This document shows positions 47,801 to 56,592 of a stretch of DNA of 64,000 bases, piece by piece (the stretch's first letter is position 1; each line of letters opens with the position of its first letter). A model generated the notes under the pieces. That model was not told where the DNA came from, searched no databases, and saw only the letters and a program-made list of their open reading frames with translations. Origin of the DNA: Pseudoalteromonas espejiana DSM 9414 (lineage in GTDB: Bacteria > Pseudomonadota > Gammaproteobacteria > Enterobacterales > Alteromonadaceae). Location: the NCBI RefSeq assembly GCF_002221525.1, contig NZ_CP011028.1, positions 1,747,001 to 1,811,000 on the forward strand, given 5' to 3'. The translations under genes and the position numbers were made by a program.

Positions 47801-48336
47801 AGTAACTCCTCATTCCTATTATGTGTGCAGCAAAGCAACTTTGCGATGCTGCGAAACCTTGTTTTATCAGAAATAATTACTCAAGTCACACTGCTTTTAC
47901 AATTAATTAAGAATAATTTATGCACCATGGTAAATACCGATGCACCAAAATGGTAAAATCAATTTTATATTGGTTGTTTTTACATCCGATAAATTGCTCA
48001 GCGAATAAACTAAAGGCGTTGTTAGCGGCTTTTAGGTCATTACACTCTGTATTTTTTGCGCACCAATATGGCGCATTGCAAGCTGGGATATTACTTAACC
48101 TGAACTCTGGTTAAGAGATATACCAACATATTTTATCATGATGATATTTAAGCTTATTTCTCTAGCCAGAGGTTTTCAGTGAAAACAAGGCGAATTTACG
48201 CGTCAATAGCTAGCCTATTGCAAGTAAATTCAACGCAGTTAGCGCTTAAAATAGCTGCTAGAGATAGATTTATTATTCAGAGTTCAGGTTACTTAGCAAG
48301 TATAAGTATATATAGCTCATTTAAGTTAAACGTTTA
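47801..48336. other. Intergenic region upstream of asnB
   Basis: 536 bases. On the asnB side there is an imperfect hairpin (47827-47852: GCAG/CTGC outside, CAAAG/CTTTG inside) of unknown role. On the other side a 194-bp MITE-like element occupies 48097-48290. A 64-codon reading frame at 47920-48114 lacks a ribosome-binding site and runs into the element; it is not called. Confidence 0.6.
48093..48294. mobile_element. MITE-like element with ACTT target duplication
   Basis: A 194-bp element (48097-48290) is bounded by a perfect 13-bp terminal inverted repeat AACCTGAACTCTG / CAGAGTTCAGGTT. It is flanked on both sides by ACTT (48093-48096 and 48291-48294), a 4-bp target duplication. Inside, 48192-48231 forms a hairpin in which GAATTTAC pairs with GTAAATTC and CAATAG with CTATTG. 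It has no coding capacity, so it needs a transposase in trans. Confidence 0.72.
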
Positions 48337-49275
48337 TTACTGTTGGCTATGAGCTATTGCAAGGCTAAGTTGACTTAAATGGCCATTGAGTTTTTGTTTT
48401 GCTAATGCTGCCTGCTGTAAAGTAACAAACTTAAACTCTATTGAATCGCCAGGTCTAAATTGGGCAAACTGATGCAGGTCTGCGTCTATTACAGTGCCAA
48501 GTAGTGGATAGCCGCCAGTCGTTTGTGCATCATTTAATAATACAATTGGCTCGCCGTTTGGAGGGAGTTGAATCGACCCTGGGCTTACACCTAAGGAGTC
48601 AAGTGAGTGCGAATGAGTTAAATTATTTTCGTGCGCTAATCTTAGACCCATACGATTACTATTATGGCTTACTTTAAACGCGATTTTAGTAAACTGTTCA
48701 ATAAGTGCATTGCCTAGCAATAATGAGTGGGGGCTTGGATGCACGCGAATCATTTTTAATTTTGGCGGCGTAATAGCACCACGCTTTACAAAGCTTTTAG
48801 TTGGTTTATCTAAACTGGCGATAGAAATTAAATCACCAGCTTCAAGTGCTTTTCCGGCTAAACCTCCAAAACCTGCGTTTAAATCAGTTGATTTAGAGCC
48901 CATAACTTCATCGACATTAATACCGCCTTTAATTGCAACATAAGCGCGTAACCCTGCTCGGCCTGTATCAAAGCTCAAAATTTGCTTAGCTTTAACCTCG
49001 TAGCTCCATCCGGGGTAAATAGGGGTATCATCCAAAGAGGCATTTAAATCAGCGCCTTGTAAAGCTATTACGGTGTCTGCTTCAAATTGAAGTTCGCAAA
49101 GTCCAAGAGTGACTTCAAGCACGGCCTCGTTATCGTTGTTATCAATAAGTCTGTTTGCGATAACTTGTGCATAAGGGTCTAAGCAACCGGTTTGGCTAAT
49201 ACCTAAGTGGCGAAACCCTATACGCCCCTTATCTTGTATTGTTAACTGTACGCCAGGTTTTAATACTTTTATCAC
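48337..49275 (-). CDS. pxpC: 5-oxoprolinase subunit C (PxpC/KipA-like)
   Basis: 312-residue biotin-carboxyltransferase-like subunit of the ATP-dependent prokaryotic 5-oxoprolinase. V-Q-D-K-G-R-I-G-F-R-H-L-G-I at the N terminus and L-N-D-A-Q-T-T-G-G-Y-P near the C terminus are family motifs. I prefer the GTG start at 49275: AAGGAG lies six bases upstream and it starts just after the pxpB stop; an ATG at 49296 would add seven residues and overlap pxpB. No pxpA is seen beside it, though B-C-A is the usual set. Confidence 0.87.
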   Translation of the reverse strand: MIKVLKPGVQLTIQDKGRIGFRHLGISQTGCLDPYAQVIANRLIDNNDNEAVLEVTLGLCELQFEADTVIALQGADLNASLDDTPIYPGWSYEVKAKQILSFDTGRAGLRAYVAIKGGINVDEVMGSKSTDLNAGFGGLAGKALEAGDLISIASLDKPTKSFVKRGAITPPKLKMIRVHPSPHSLLLGNALIEQFTKIAFKVSHNSNRMGLRLAHENNLTHSHSLDSLGVSPGSIQLPPNGEPIVLLNDAQTTGGYPLLGTVIDADLHQFAQFRPGDSIEFKFVTLQQAALAKQKLNGHLSQLSLAIAHSQQ

Positions 49276-49276
49276 G

Positions 49277-49936
49277 CTACTCTCCTTGCTCAGCATTTAT
49301 ATTAATGAACGTTAACGTGTCGCCGGGCTTAAATAAGCAGGGGTTAGGTTGAGTACTGTCAAATAGCTTAGTGTCGGTATGGCCTATAATTTGCCAACCA
49401 CCTGGCGATTCTGCAGGATAAATGGCGGTTTGTTTAGCCCCTAATGCAATAGCGCCTTTAGGCACTTTAGTACGGGGAATGTCTCTGCGCGGAATATACA
49501 AACGTGAGTATAAGCCATAAAGGTATGCAAAACCGGGTTGAAAACCTAAAAATAAAACATGGTAAGTTGCTTGGCTGTGCAGTTCTATTACTTGCGCAGG
49601 TGTTAGATTATTTGTTTTAGCTACGTAGTTTAAATCTTCACCTTGGTAATTTGTTTTTATGTTGTGGTGAGTCCCTTTAAACGATGTCGCCTCAATATCT
49701 TCCCATAGTTGGGCTAGTGCGCTTTGCCACTTATCTAAATCAGCTGCAAACTTTAAGTATAACGTGAGTGAATTCATCCCTGGAACGATATCGGTAAATT
49801 CATTTGTATGTTGAAGGTGAGCTGCTAGCGCCCAAATTTTTTTTTGAATTTGTAAAACATCACCTTGGTTTGCTTGTCCTGCATCTAAAAGCAAACTGTT
49901 ATTTGTGAGTACATATATTTGTGAAGTCGGTGTCAT
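49277..49936 (-). CDS. pxpB: 5-oxoprolinase subunit B (PxpB/KipI-like)
   Basis: 219-residue allophanate-hydrolase-like subunit that pairs with PxpC. F-L-G-F-Q-P-G-F-A-Y-L and the closing P-G-G-W-Q-I-I-G-H-T-D are the family hallmark, and R-R-D-I-P-R-T-K-V-P-K-G-A-I-A-L lies between them. In Bacillus the homologue KipI inhibits a sporulation kinase, but the general role is 5-oxoproline breakdown to glutamate. It is coupled to pxpC. Confidence 0.88.
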   Translation of the reverse strand: MTPTSQIYVLTNNSLLLDAGQANQGDVLQIQKKIWALAAHLQHTNEFTDIVPGMNSLTLYLKFAADLDKWQSALAQLWEDIEATSFKGTHHNIKTNYQGEDLNYVAKTNNLTPAQVIELHSQATYHVLFLGFQPGFAYLYGLYSRLYIPRRDIPRTKVPKGAIALGAKQTAIYPAESPGGWQIIGHTDTKLFDSTQPNPCLFKPGDTLTFININAEQGE

Positions 49937-50142
49937 AAGTCATTTTTTTTATACAACATAAGGCAAACCTAACATAGTTTTATAATTTTATTCAGTGCGT
50001 TGCGATAAGAAAAACTAAACGTTGTTTATATATTAAACGTAATAAATTACAGATTAATATATTTAACTAAAGCGCTTTGTCCATGAAATTAAAACGCTGG
50101 TGGTTAGGTCTTAGTTAAAACACATCTGTTTTAGAGGTATTT

Positions 50143-51432
50143 ATGACACATTCTCGCTTAATTTACTTATCTGGCGCTGCTATTTTATTTAGCGCAGGAA
50201 GCTTTGCATTATCTATGGAAAAAGTGGAGCACAGTAACGTAGAGGCAACCATGCACATAGAAACCATCGTGTTGGGTTCGGGTTGTTTTTGGGGGGCTGA
50301 AAAACGTTACGAAGCGTTAAATGGCGTTATTAATGCTGAATCGGGTTATGCCGATGGGCAAGGTTTTAAAGCAACGTATCAAAACGTCACTGATAAAGCT
50401 CGCCGGTTTGATGAAAATAACTACGCCGAAGTTGTACAAGTTATGTATAACAGTAATATTATTTCATCAGAAGATTTATTAAAAAATTACTTTGAGAGTC
50501 ATGATCCCACGCAAAAAAACCGCCAAGGTAACGACGTAGGTACGCAGTACCGTTCAGTTATATTAACGACAACAGATACGCAAGCAGACATTGCTGAGCA
50601 AGTTAAATCTGAGTATCAACAATTATTAACAACAGCTAATTATGGGAAAATAGAAACAGTTATAAAACCACTTGAAGGGTTTGTATCTGCTGAGGAGTAC
50701 CATCAAAACTACCTGCAAAAGAACCCTAATGGCTACTGTCCTGATCATTCTACCGGTGTGGTATTTAATAAAGCGCCAGTTGAAGGTGTTGATAATAGCT
50801 TTTTAACCCAAGGCAAGCATATTGTGGTGCTTGATTCGCGTGAATACTGCCCATATTGTGAAAAGTTTAAAAAGGCAGTGGCTAATGACTATAAAGGCAC
50901 CATACCTATGTCGTTTCGCCATGCTGATCAGCTTGAGGGATTAAAAATTAAATCGGCAACATGGGCTACGCCAACTATTTTATTTTTAGAAAATGGTGAA
51001 GAAGTATACGCACGCCAAGGCTATGCATCTCCAGAGGAGTTTTATAAAGCACTCGGTGCATTTAAATTAGGCAATAGCGATGCGTATAAAGTGGCGTTTA
51101 ATGCCAGAACAGACCGACCTTATTGCAAAGAATACAAAGAATTTAGAAACACGCCCGATGGCACATTTGTTGATAAACTAAGTGGTGAGCCATTATTTGA
51201 TACGCGCGATAGGTTTAATTCTGGCACTGGCTGGCTTTCGTTCAAGCATCCGGTTAAAAATAGCGTTACTCAGCACGATGATAGCAGCTGGGGTATGACA
51301 CGCATTGAGCTTAAATCTAAAAGCACAGGTATTCATTTAGGGCACTTATTTCCAGGTGAAGGGCCAAGAGGTACAGACCGTTACTGTATTAACGCAACGG
51401 TACTTGAGTTTATCCCACGTGATAAAAGCTAA
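50143..51432 (+). CDS. Secreted MsrA-thioredoxin-MsrB fusion
   Basis: 429-residue methionine sulfoxide repair enzyme for the periplasm. Signal peptide about 1-24. MsrA domain (about 38-208) has the nucleophile C48 in G-S-G-C-F-W-G-A-E-K and resolving C199. A thioredoxin-like domain (about 222-308) has the C236-P-Y-C239 redox pair and a cis-Pro in W-A-T-P-T. MsrB domain (about 325-425) has C415 in R-Y-C-I-N-A-T and S-G-E-P-L-F, without the zinc cysteines. Both stereoisomers of Met sulfoxide could be reduced with built-in electron transfer. The order A-Trx-B differs from Neisseria PilB (Trx-A-B). AGAGG precedes the ATG. Confidence 0.92.
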   Translation: MTHSRLIYLSGAAILFSAGSFALSMEKVEHSNVEATMHIETIVLGSGCFWGAEKRYEALNGVINAESGYADGQGFKATYQNVTDKARRFDENNYAEVVQVMYNSNIISSEDLLKNYFESHDPTQKNRQGNDVGTQYRSVILTTTDTQADIAEQVKSEYQQLLTTANYGKIETVIKPLEGFVSAEEYHQNYLQKNPNGYCPDHSTGVVFNKAPVEGVDNSFLTQGKHIVVLDSREYCPYCEKFKKAVANDYKGTIPMSFRHADQLEGLKIKSATWATPTILFLENGEEVYARQGYASPEEFYKALGAFKLGNSDAYKVAFNARTDRPYCKEYKEFRNTPDGTFVDKLSGEPLFDTRDRFNSGTGWLSFKHPVKNSVTQHDDSSWGMTRIELKSKSTGIHLGHLFPGEGPRGTDRYCINATVLEFIPRDKS

Positions 51433-51443
51433 AATTATTAGGG

Positions 51444-51484
51444 TCTGTTGATCTTTGCAAATTTAACCTTGAAAGATCAACAGA
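51444..51484. repeat. Palindromic repeat TCTGTTGATCTTT
   Basis: A perfect 13-bp inverted repeat (51444-51456 and 51472-51484) with a 15-nt centre. In RNA the stem can extend by three more pairs, including one G-U. It lies 12 bases after the MsrAB stop and just before a separate terminator, so it is not needed as a terminator and may be a dispersed repeat. Confidence 0.6.
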
Positions 51485-51492
51485 TCCTAGCT

Positions 51493-51513
51493 AAGCCCGA
51501 TTTAATCGGGCTT
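51493..51513 (+). terminator. Terminator after the MsrA-Trx-MsrB gene
   Basis: Stem AAGCCCGA / TCGGGCTT with a 5-nt loop followed by TATTTTTTG. Confidence 0.8.
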
Positions 51514-51604
51514 TATTTTTTGTATAACTAAACTTTAACAAACTGCGAATATGATATATAAATTAAAATAGACATTTAAAAATAGGCTGTAACAGATTAT
51601 CAAA

Positions 51605-52360
51605 TTGTTTAACTATCTAGCGCTCACTTATGGATTTTTAGCTGCAGATCTGGCGTTTGCAGAGCCTATTAAAAAATACGTAGTCGGTGTAGAAAATATA
51701 GAATATCTACCTTATTACGATGGTAGTGGTACTAATAAACTTGACTACTATGGTTACAGCCGCGAATTATTAGAAATGTTTGCTGATAAACAGGGTATAA
51801 AATTAGAGTTTTATTCACTACCTATTCCACGGTTGTATAAAGAGTTTATAGAACATCACCACGTAGACTTTAAATATCCTGATAATCCTAATTGGCAAGT
51901 GGGTTACAAACAGGCGCTTAACACAGCCATTAATTATTCTGAACCTTCTTTAGTTACTCATACCGGTATAGCCAGTTTAAAACAAAATATTGCACTTAAA
52001 GACTGTAAATCACTTGCTAAGGTGCGCGGTTTTACTTTGCAAGGCTTAAATGAACTCACTACCAAGCCAGCACTTAAAGTAGTTGAAACCGACAACGTAA
52101 TCGAAATGATCTACTTACTATACAAAGAGCGAATAGACTGCATATACATATCTCATGATGTACTTGAATATAACTTAGGAGCGTTTTTTGACACCACAGT
52201 GCCGGTTTATTTTCAGCACCATTTACCAGTAGATGAGCAAGCCTTTTTATTATCTACAATAAATTATCCTAAGTTAGTTGAAAAATTTAATGCTTTTTTA
52301 AAAAACAATCAGCAAAAAATAAATGCACTTAAGCTGAAGCATAAGATAATCATTGAATAA
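51605..52360 (+). CDS. Orphan periplasmic solute-binding protein, family 3-like
   Basis: 251 residues with a signal peptide ending A-F-A (about residue 19). The mature part resembles extracellular amino-acid-binding proteins (Y-S-R-E-L-L-E-M-F-A-D-K, I-P-R-L-Y-K-E-F and I-N-Y-S-E-P). Such stand-alone proteins without an ABC transporter are common in Alteromonadales and often serve as sensors or are of unknown use. The TTG start has no clear Shine-Dalgarno sequence; an ATT three codons upstream would add a Lys to the signal peptide and cannot be excluded. A tandem repeat array follows. Confidence 0.75.
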   Translation: MFNYLALTYGFLAADLAFAEPIKKYVVGVENIEYLPYYDGSGTNKLDYYGYSRELLEMFADKQGIKLEFYSLPIPRLYKEFIEHHHVDFKYPDNPNWQVGYKQALNTAINYSEPSLVTHTGIASLKQNIALKDCKSLAKVRGFTLQGLNELTTKPALKVVETDNVIEMIYLLYKERIDCIYISHDVLEYNLGAFFDTTVPVYFQHHLPVDEQAFLLSTINYPKLVEKFNAFLKNNQQKINALKLKHKIIIE

Positions 52361-52370
52361 ATAGGGGGGA

Positions 52371-52718
52371 TAATAAAAACGACCCATATAAAGTCACCAC
52401 CTTACATGAACCGCTTTTCACACTGACAACATCTTACACACACAATATAAGATTAGGTTTGCTACAAAGTAGCTAATTTGATTACTGCGTGGAGCTGGTG
52501 GAATAAAAAACAGTTCAAACTAAGTCACCACCTAACTTGAACTGCTTTTTCACACTGACAACATCTTACACACACAATATAAGATTCGGTTTGCTACAAC
52601 GTAGCTAATTTTATTACTGCGTGGAGTTGATTGAATAAAAACAGTTCAAATTAAGTCACCACCTAACTTGAACTGCTTTTTCACACTGACAACATCTTAC
52701 ACACACAATATAAGATTC
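52371..52718. repeat. 131-bp tandem repeat array, about 2.6 copies
   Basis: The marker GTCACCACC recurs at 52393, 52524 and 52655, an exact 131-bp period twice. The third copy stops after AAGATTC at 52718. Each unit can form three hairpins: CAGTTCAA/TTGAACTG around the marker (clear in copies 2 and 3), ATCTTA/TAAGAT, and GCTAC/GTAGC. Changes between copies fall mainly in loops and linkers. No reading frame is conserved, so it is non-coding. Confidence 0.85.
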
Positions 52719-53056
52719 TTTTATTACCTAGTTAGAGCTATCACCTCTAAAAAGGTTGCATTTATTTGGTGCAAAACAAAAAATTACTTTAAATAACTAA
52801 AGATATTTCATTGCTTGTTTGCGATGGATTAACTTTAAAATAAACCTACAAACTCGACAAACGATAAAAATAAAACTAATAAGTGAAAAAAATTAAGTTA
52901 TAGACTTTAGTCTAGGGTGTGTTTTTAAGTGATTGTTTATTAATAAGTAAAACTAAAGGATCGCAAAGGGGGATAATAGGGCGGCGATTAAGTAACTATT
53001 TTAAAATAATTAAAAAGTAGTATTGCGTGCTTTAGGTGCTCGTCGCCCAATATAAG
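52719..53056. other. AT-rich non-coding stretch
   Basis: About 340 bases between the repeat array and the LysR gene stop. I see no gene, terminator or clear motif in it. Confidence 0.5.
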
Positions 53057-53938
53057 TTAACTTTGAATTTTTCGAAAAGTAGATACAACCCATTTTGCAA
53101 ATAAATCTAGTGCCGGATTGGGTGTGTTAGTTTCATGCTGAACTAAGTAATATTTATCTTTAGTGGTAAGGGGCCGCTCAAAAAGTTTATATAGCCATTG
53201 TTCATCAATCCAACTTTGACTAATTGGTAATGGAATAAGTGAAATGCCTATACCTTGCTGTGCTGCCCGTGCTACACCAAACATACTGTCTATCTGAATA
53301 ATTTGTGTAGGCGAAAAGTCATCAATTCCCGCTTTTTCAGCCCACTGATGCCATGCCCACGGGCGCGCTTTATGTAGTATAAGCGGTACTTGATTAAGCG
53401 CTTGGCAATGATCGTCTTTCCATTGCTTTAAAAGCTTTTCATTACATGCAGGTATGTACTCAAGATTAAACAGCTCTGTAGCTAAGCCTTCAGTGGGTTT
53501 ACTCGATGACAAAACAATCGATAAATCACTATGACGCGTTAACTCTTTACGGGTTTTTAGCGTATCCATTTGCAAGTTTATATTAGGATGCTCTGAGGTC
53601 CACTCACTAAGCTTTGGCATAAGCAATTCGCTGGCAAAAAATTCAGGCAACGTAATTGTTAAATTAGTATTTTGTTGCATCTGACTAAACTCATTAATAG
53701 TGCCCTCCAGGGTACTAATAATGGGAGATATAGCATCAAAAAAGTTTTTACCTGCTGTAGTTAAACTAATAGAGCGTGTTTTACGTTGGAATAGCTCTAT
53801 TCCAAGTTGTTCCTCAAGTTGTTTTATTTGATGGCTTACCGCAGACGGCGTTAAGTACAGCTCATTGGCTGCATGCTTAAAACTTAAACTTCTTGCTGCA
53901 AAGCAAAAAGAGCGGAGGCCACGTATAGGAGTTTGCAT
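53057..53938 (-). CDS. LysR-family transcriptional regulator, GcvA-like
   Basis: 293 residues. The N-terminal winged helix-turn-helix (about 4-62) reads L-R-S-F-C-F-A-A-R-S-L-S-F-K-H-A-A-N-E-L with S-A-V-S-H-Q-I-K-Q-L-E in the recognition helix, as in GcvA/AmpR-type members. A substrate-binding effector domain follows (about 90-290). The effector is unknown. It is the gene downstream of the scoB terminator on the same strand, so it is not part of the liu operon; its target may be elsewhere. Confidence 0.9.
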   Translation of the reverse strand: MQTPIRGLRSFCFAARSLSFKHAANELYLTPSAVSHQIKQLEEQLGIELFQRKTRSISLTTAGKNFFDAISPIISTLEGTINEFSQMQQNTNLTITLPEFFASELLMPKLSEWTSEHPNINLQMDTLKTRKELTRHSDLSIVLSSSKPTEGLATELFNLEYIPACNEKLLKQWKDDHCQALNQVPLILHKARPWAWHQWAEKAGIDDFSPTQIIQIDSMFGVARAAQQGIGISLIPLPISQSWIDEQWLYKLFERPLTTKDKYYLVQHETNTPNPALDLFAKWVVSTFRKIQS

Positions 53939-54274
53939 GTTTTCCAGTATTATTTAATTTATTAAGACGCCTATCTAAGGCAAAAATCGAACCAACTATT
54001 TAATGTAATAATATCAATTAGTTAAAAATAAAATTGACGGTAGTTCACAAAAAAGGTGCAGGCTATCTACAAATTAGTGCAATTAATCTAAGCGCTTACA
54101 TTTTATTTATAACGCTATTATAGATATAAATTTACTACAGATGTATGAATAAGACAGTAATAGGCAAAAAAAATCCCTCTTGCGAGGGATTTTGGGTAAC
54201 TCAGCGCCATTGGCACTGGGAATGAGGTCGGTACATGGTAAAGCTATTTAAATTTATGTGATCAGTCACATAAT
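53939..54274. other. Intergenic region between scoB and the LysR gene
   Basis: 336 bases holding the terminator of the liu-sco operon (54171-54192) and presumably the LysR promoter. No other feature is visible. Confidence 0.5.
54171..54192 (-). terminator. Terminator of the liu-sco operon
   Basis: Nine-bp stem AAATCCCTC / GAGGGATTT with a TTGC loop. On the minus strand it is followed by a run of eight T residues. Confidence 0.85.
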
Positions 54275-54931
54275 TTAAAAAACCATTTCTGGTACTTCAC
54301 CGTCAACAAGTAATTTACCTGCTGTTTTACTAATTATTTCATCAACTGATACGCCAGGAGCACGCTCTAATAAATGAAATGCGCCGTCTTTAACTTCTAA
54401 CACGGCTAAATCTGTTACTATTTTTTTAACGCAATTAACGCCTGTAAGCGGTAAAGAGCAGTTTTCTAGCAATTTAGAATCCCCATGCTTACTTGCATGG
54501 GTCATAGTAACAACAATATTTTTCGCGCCAGCGACTAAGTCCATCGCGCCACCCATGCCTTTAATCAGCTTTTTTGGGATCATCCACGACGCAATGTTGC
54601 CGTTCTGGTCAACTTCAAATGCACCCAGAACGGTTAAGTCTACATGACCACCCCGTATCATGGCAAAACTATCTGCACTATTAAATATGGCTGCGCCTGT
54701 TGCAGCTGTCACGGTTTCTTTACCCGCGTTGATCATATCGGCGTCTAATTCTGCTTTTGTAGGGTAGGGACCCATACCTAACAGGCCATTTTCGGACTGT
54801 AACATAACTTCAATACCTTCAGGTACATAGTTTGCGACGAGTGTCGGAATTCCTATGCCTAAATTAACGTAGTAGCCGTCTTGTAGTTCTTGTGCAACGC
54901 GCATTGCAACTTGTTCACGTGATAATGCCAT
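54275..54931 (-). CDS. scoB: 3-oxoacid CoA-transferase subunit B
   Basis: 218-residue subunit that with ScoA moves CoA from succinyl-CoA to acetoacetate. The catalytic Glu is in Q-S-E-N-G-L-L-G-M-G-P, the subunit B motif; V-N-L-G-I-G-I-P-T-L near the start is also typical. It is last in the liu operon, where it activates the acetoacetate made by LiuE. AGGAG precedes the ATG and 14 bases separate it from scoA. Confidence 0.93.
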   Translation of the reverse strand: MALSREQVAMRVAQELQDGYYVNLGIGIPTLVANYVPEGIEVMLQSENGLLGMGPYPTKAELDADMINAGKETVTAATGAAIFNSADSFAMIRGGHVDLTVLGAFEVDQNGNIASWMIPKKLIKGMGGAMDLVAGAKNIVVTMTHASKHGDSKLLENCSLPLTGVNCVKKIVTDLAVLEVKDGAFHLLERAPGVSVDEIISKTAGKLLVDGEVPEMVF

Positions 54932-54945
54932 AACTGTGCTCCTGC

Positions 54946-55644
54946 TTAATCTCGTGTTGTTACACGTTCAATGCGTTTTTCAAAGTTGCCTTTAATAACG
55001 CGATTAACAAAAATACCAGGGGTATGAATTTGGCTTGGCTCAAGCTCACCGGGTTCTACAATTTCCTCTACTTCAGCAACGGTTATTTTACCTGCTGTTG
55101 CCGCCATAGGGTTAAAGTTCATCGCGGTGTGTCTAAACACTAAATTACCGTATCGGTCGGCTTTCCACGCTTTTACAATGGCAAACTCACCCGTTATAGA
55201 CTCTTCTAAAATATAAGGGCGACCGTTAAATTCTTTTACCTCTTTGCCCTCAGCAACAGGGGTACCGTAACCTGTAGCGGTATAAAAAGCCGGGATACCT
55301 GCACCACCTGCACGCATTTTTTCAGCAAGCGTGCCTTGTGGGGTAAGCTCTACATCAATTTCGCCGCTAAGAAGTTGCTGTTCGAACAGGGCGTTTTCGC
55401 CAACGTATGAGGCAATCACTTTTTTTATTTGTTTGTCTTTGAGTAAAATACCCAACCCAAAGTCATCTACACCGCAGTTATTAGAAACTACCGTTAGCTC
55501 TTTAGTTTTCATGTGCTTAATGTGTTTAATTAAGCCCTCAGGAATACCGCATAAGCCAAAACCACCAGCAATTACGGTATCGCCATCTTTTAAACCTGCC
55601 ATTGCAGCTTCGTAACTAGAAACCACTTTATCAAAACCGGCCAT
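54946..55644 (-). CDS. scoA: 3-oxoacid CoA-transferase subunit A
   Basis: 232-residue partner of Sco[17 protein letters not shown] is the glycine-rich family signature and T-A-T-G-Y-G-T and A-M-N-F-N-P lie in the CoA-binding part. GAGGAG precedes the ATG. It follows liuE by about 45 bases in the operon. Confidence 0.93.
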   Translation of the reverse strand: MAGFDKVVSSYEAAMAGLKDGDTVIAGGFGLCGIPEGLIKHIKHMKTKELTVVSNNCGVDDFGLGILLKDKQIKKVIASYVGENALFEQQLLSGEIDVELTPQGTLAEKMRAGGAGIPAFYTATGYGTPVAEGKEVKEFNGRPYILEESITGEFAIVKAWKADRYGNLVFRHTAMNFNPMAATAGKITVAEVEEIVEPGELEPSQIHTPGIFVNRVIKGNFEKRIERVTTRD

Positions 55645-55689
55645 GAGACTCTCCTCATTGTGTTAACTGCCATTTGGCGAGTCAAACTA

Positions 55690-56592
55690 TTATTTTTGTG
55701 TGTTGTGCAGTGCAATTGCCACTTTACTTACAGGGGCTTTGCCAAGTGCTTGTGTAATTTGCCACCCTGCGTTACTTAACCTTTCTAAATCAATTCCATG
55801 CTCTATGCCAAGCCCATTGAGTAAGTAAACAACATCTTCAGTGGCAACATTTCCTGACGCACCCTTTGCATAAGGGCAGCCGCCAAGGCCCGCAACAGCG
55901 GCATCAACCGTTGCTATTCCTAAGCTCAGTGCTGAGTAAATATTTGTGAGCGCTTGGCCATAAGTATCATGAAAGTGAACCGCTAATTTAGTTTTATCTA
56001 TGTGTTGTAATAATAAAGATATCACCTCGGTAATTTTACTGGCGGTACCGACACCTACAGTATCGCCAAGGCTTACCTCATAACAGCCAAGTGCAAGTAG
56101 CTTTTGTGTTACTTCAAGCACTTTTTGTGGCGCTATGTTACCTTCGTATGGGCAACCAGCAATGCAGCTTACATAACCACGTACGCGTATGTTATTGGCT
56201 TTTGCAAACGCCATTACTTCACTAAAGCGCTCAATACTTTCATCAATGCTGCAGTTTATGTTTTTTTGGCAAAACGATTCGCTTGCAGCAGTAAAAATAG
56301 CAAATTCTTTAACACCTGCATCCAGTGCAGCTTGGGCACCTTTTAAATTAGGCGTAAGGGCGCTTAAATTTACATGGGGTAAATCAAGTGCCTTTATCAC
56401 GTCGGCTGAGTCGGCCATTTGTGGCACCCATTTAGGTGATACAAACGCGCCTGCTTCTATATCTTTTAAGCCAGCATCGCTAAGTGCATTAATTAAGGTA
56501 ATTTTATCTTTTGTAGACACCGCTTTTTCGTTTTGCAGACCATCGCGGGCTCCCATTTCTACAATACGCACTTTTGTAGGAAAAGCGGTCAT
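55690..56592 (-). CDS. liuE: Hydroxymethylglutaryl-CoA lyase
   Basis: Splits HMG-CoA into acetoacetate and acetyl-CoA, the final leucine step. 300 residues, HMGL-like TIM barrel. V-E-M-G-A-R-D-G-L-Q-N-E holds the metal and catalytic residues near the N terminus; the active Cys loop G-L-G-G-C-P-Y-A-K-G-A-S-G-N is near the C terminus. The ATG at 56592 overlaps the liuD stop by one base; the frame is open farther upstream inside liuD but that is not used. Confidence 0.95.
   Translation of the reverse strand: MTAFPTKVRIVEMGARDGLQNEKAVSTKDKITLINALSDAGLKDIEAGAFVSPKWVPQMADSADVIKALDLPHVNLSALTPNLKGAQAALDAGVKEFAIFTAASESFCQKNINCSIDESIERFSEVMAFAKANNIRVRGYVSCIAGCPYEGNIAPQKVLEVTQKLLALGCYEVSLGDTVGVGTASKITEVISLLLQHIDKTKLAVHFHDTYGQALTNIYSALSLGIATVDAAVAGLGGCPYAKGASGNVATEDVVYLLNGLGIEHGIDLERLSNAGWQITQALGKAPVSKVAIALHNTQK

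Noticed and set aside
47827..47852. Riboswitch in the asnB leader
   Set aside because: Only one imperfect hairpin is visible and it matches no riboswitch class I know.
47920..48114. 64-codon reading frame upstream of asnB
   Set aside because: It has no ribosome-binding site, its composition is not protein-like, and its end runs into the MITE-like element.
52371..52718. Possible CRISPR array
   Set aside because: Units are 131 bp and contiguous with no unique spacers, and no cas genes are present.
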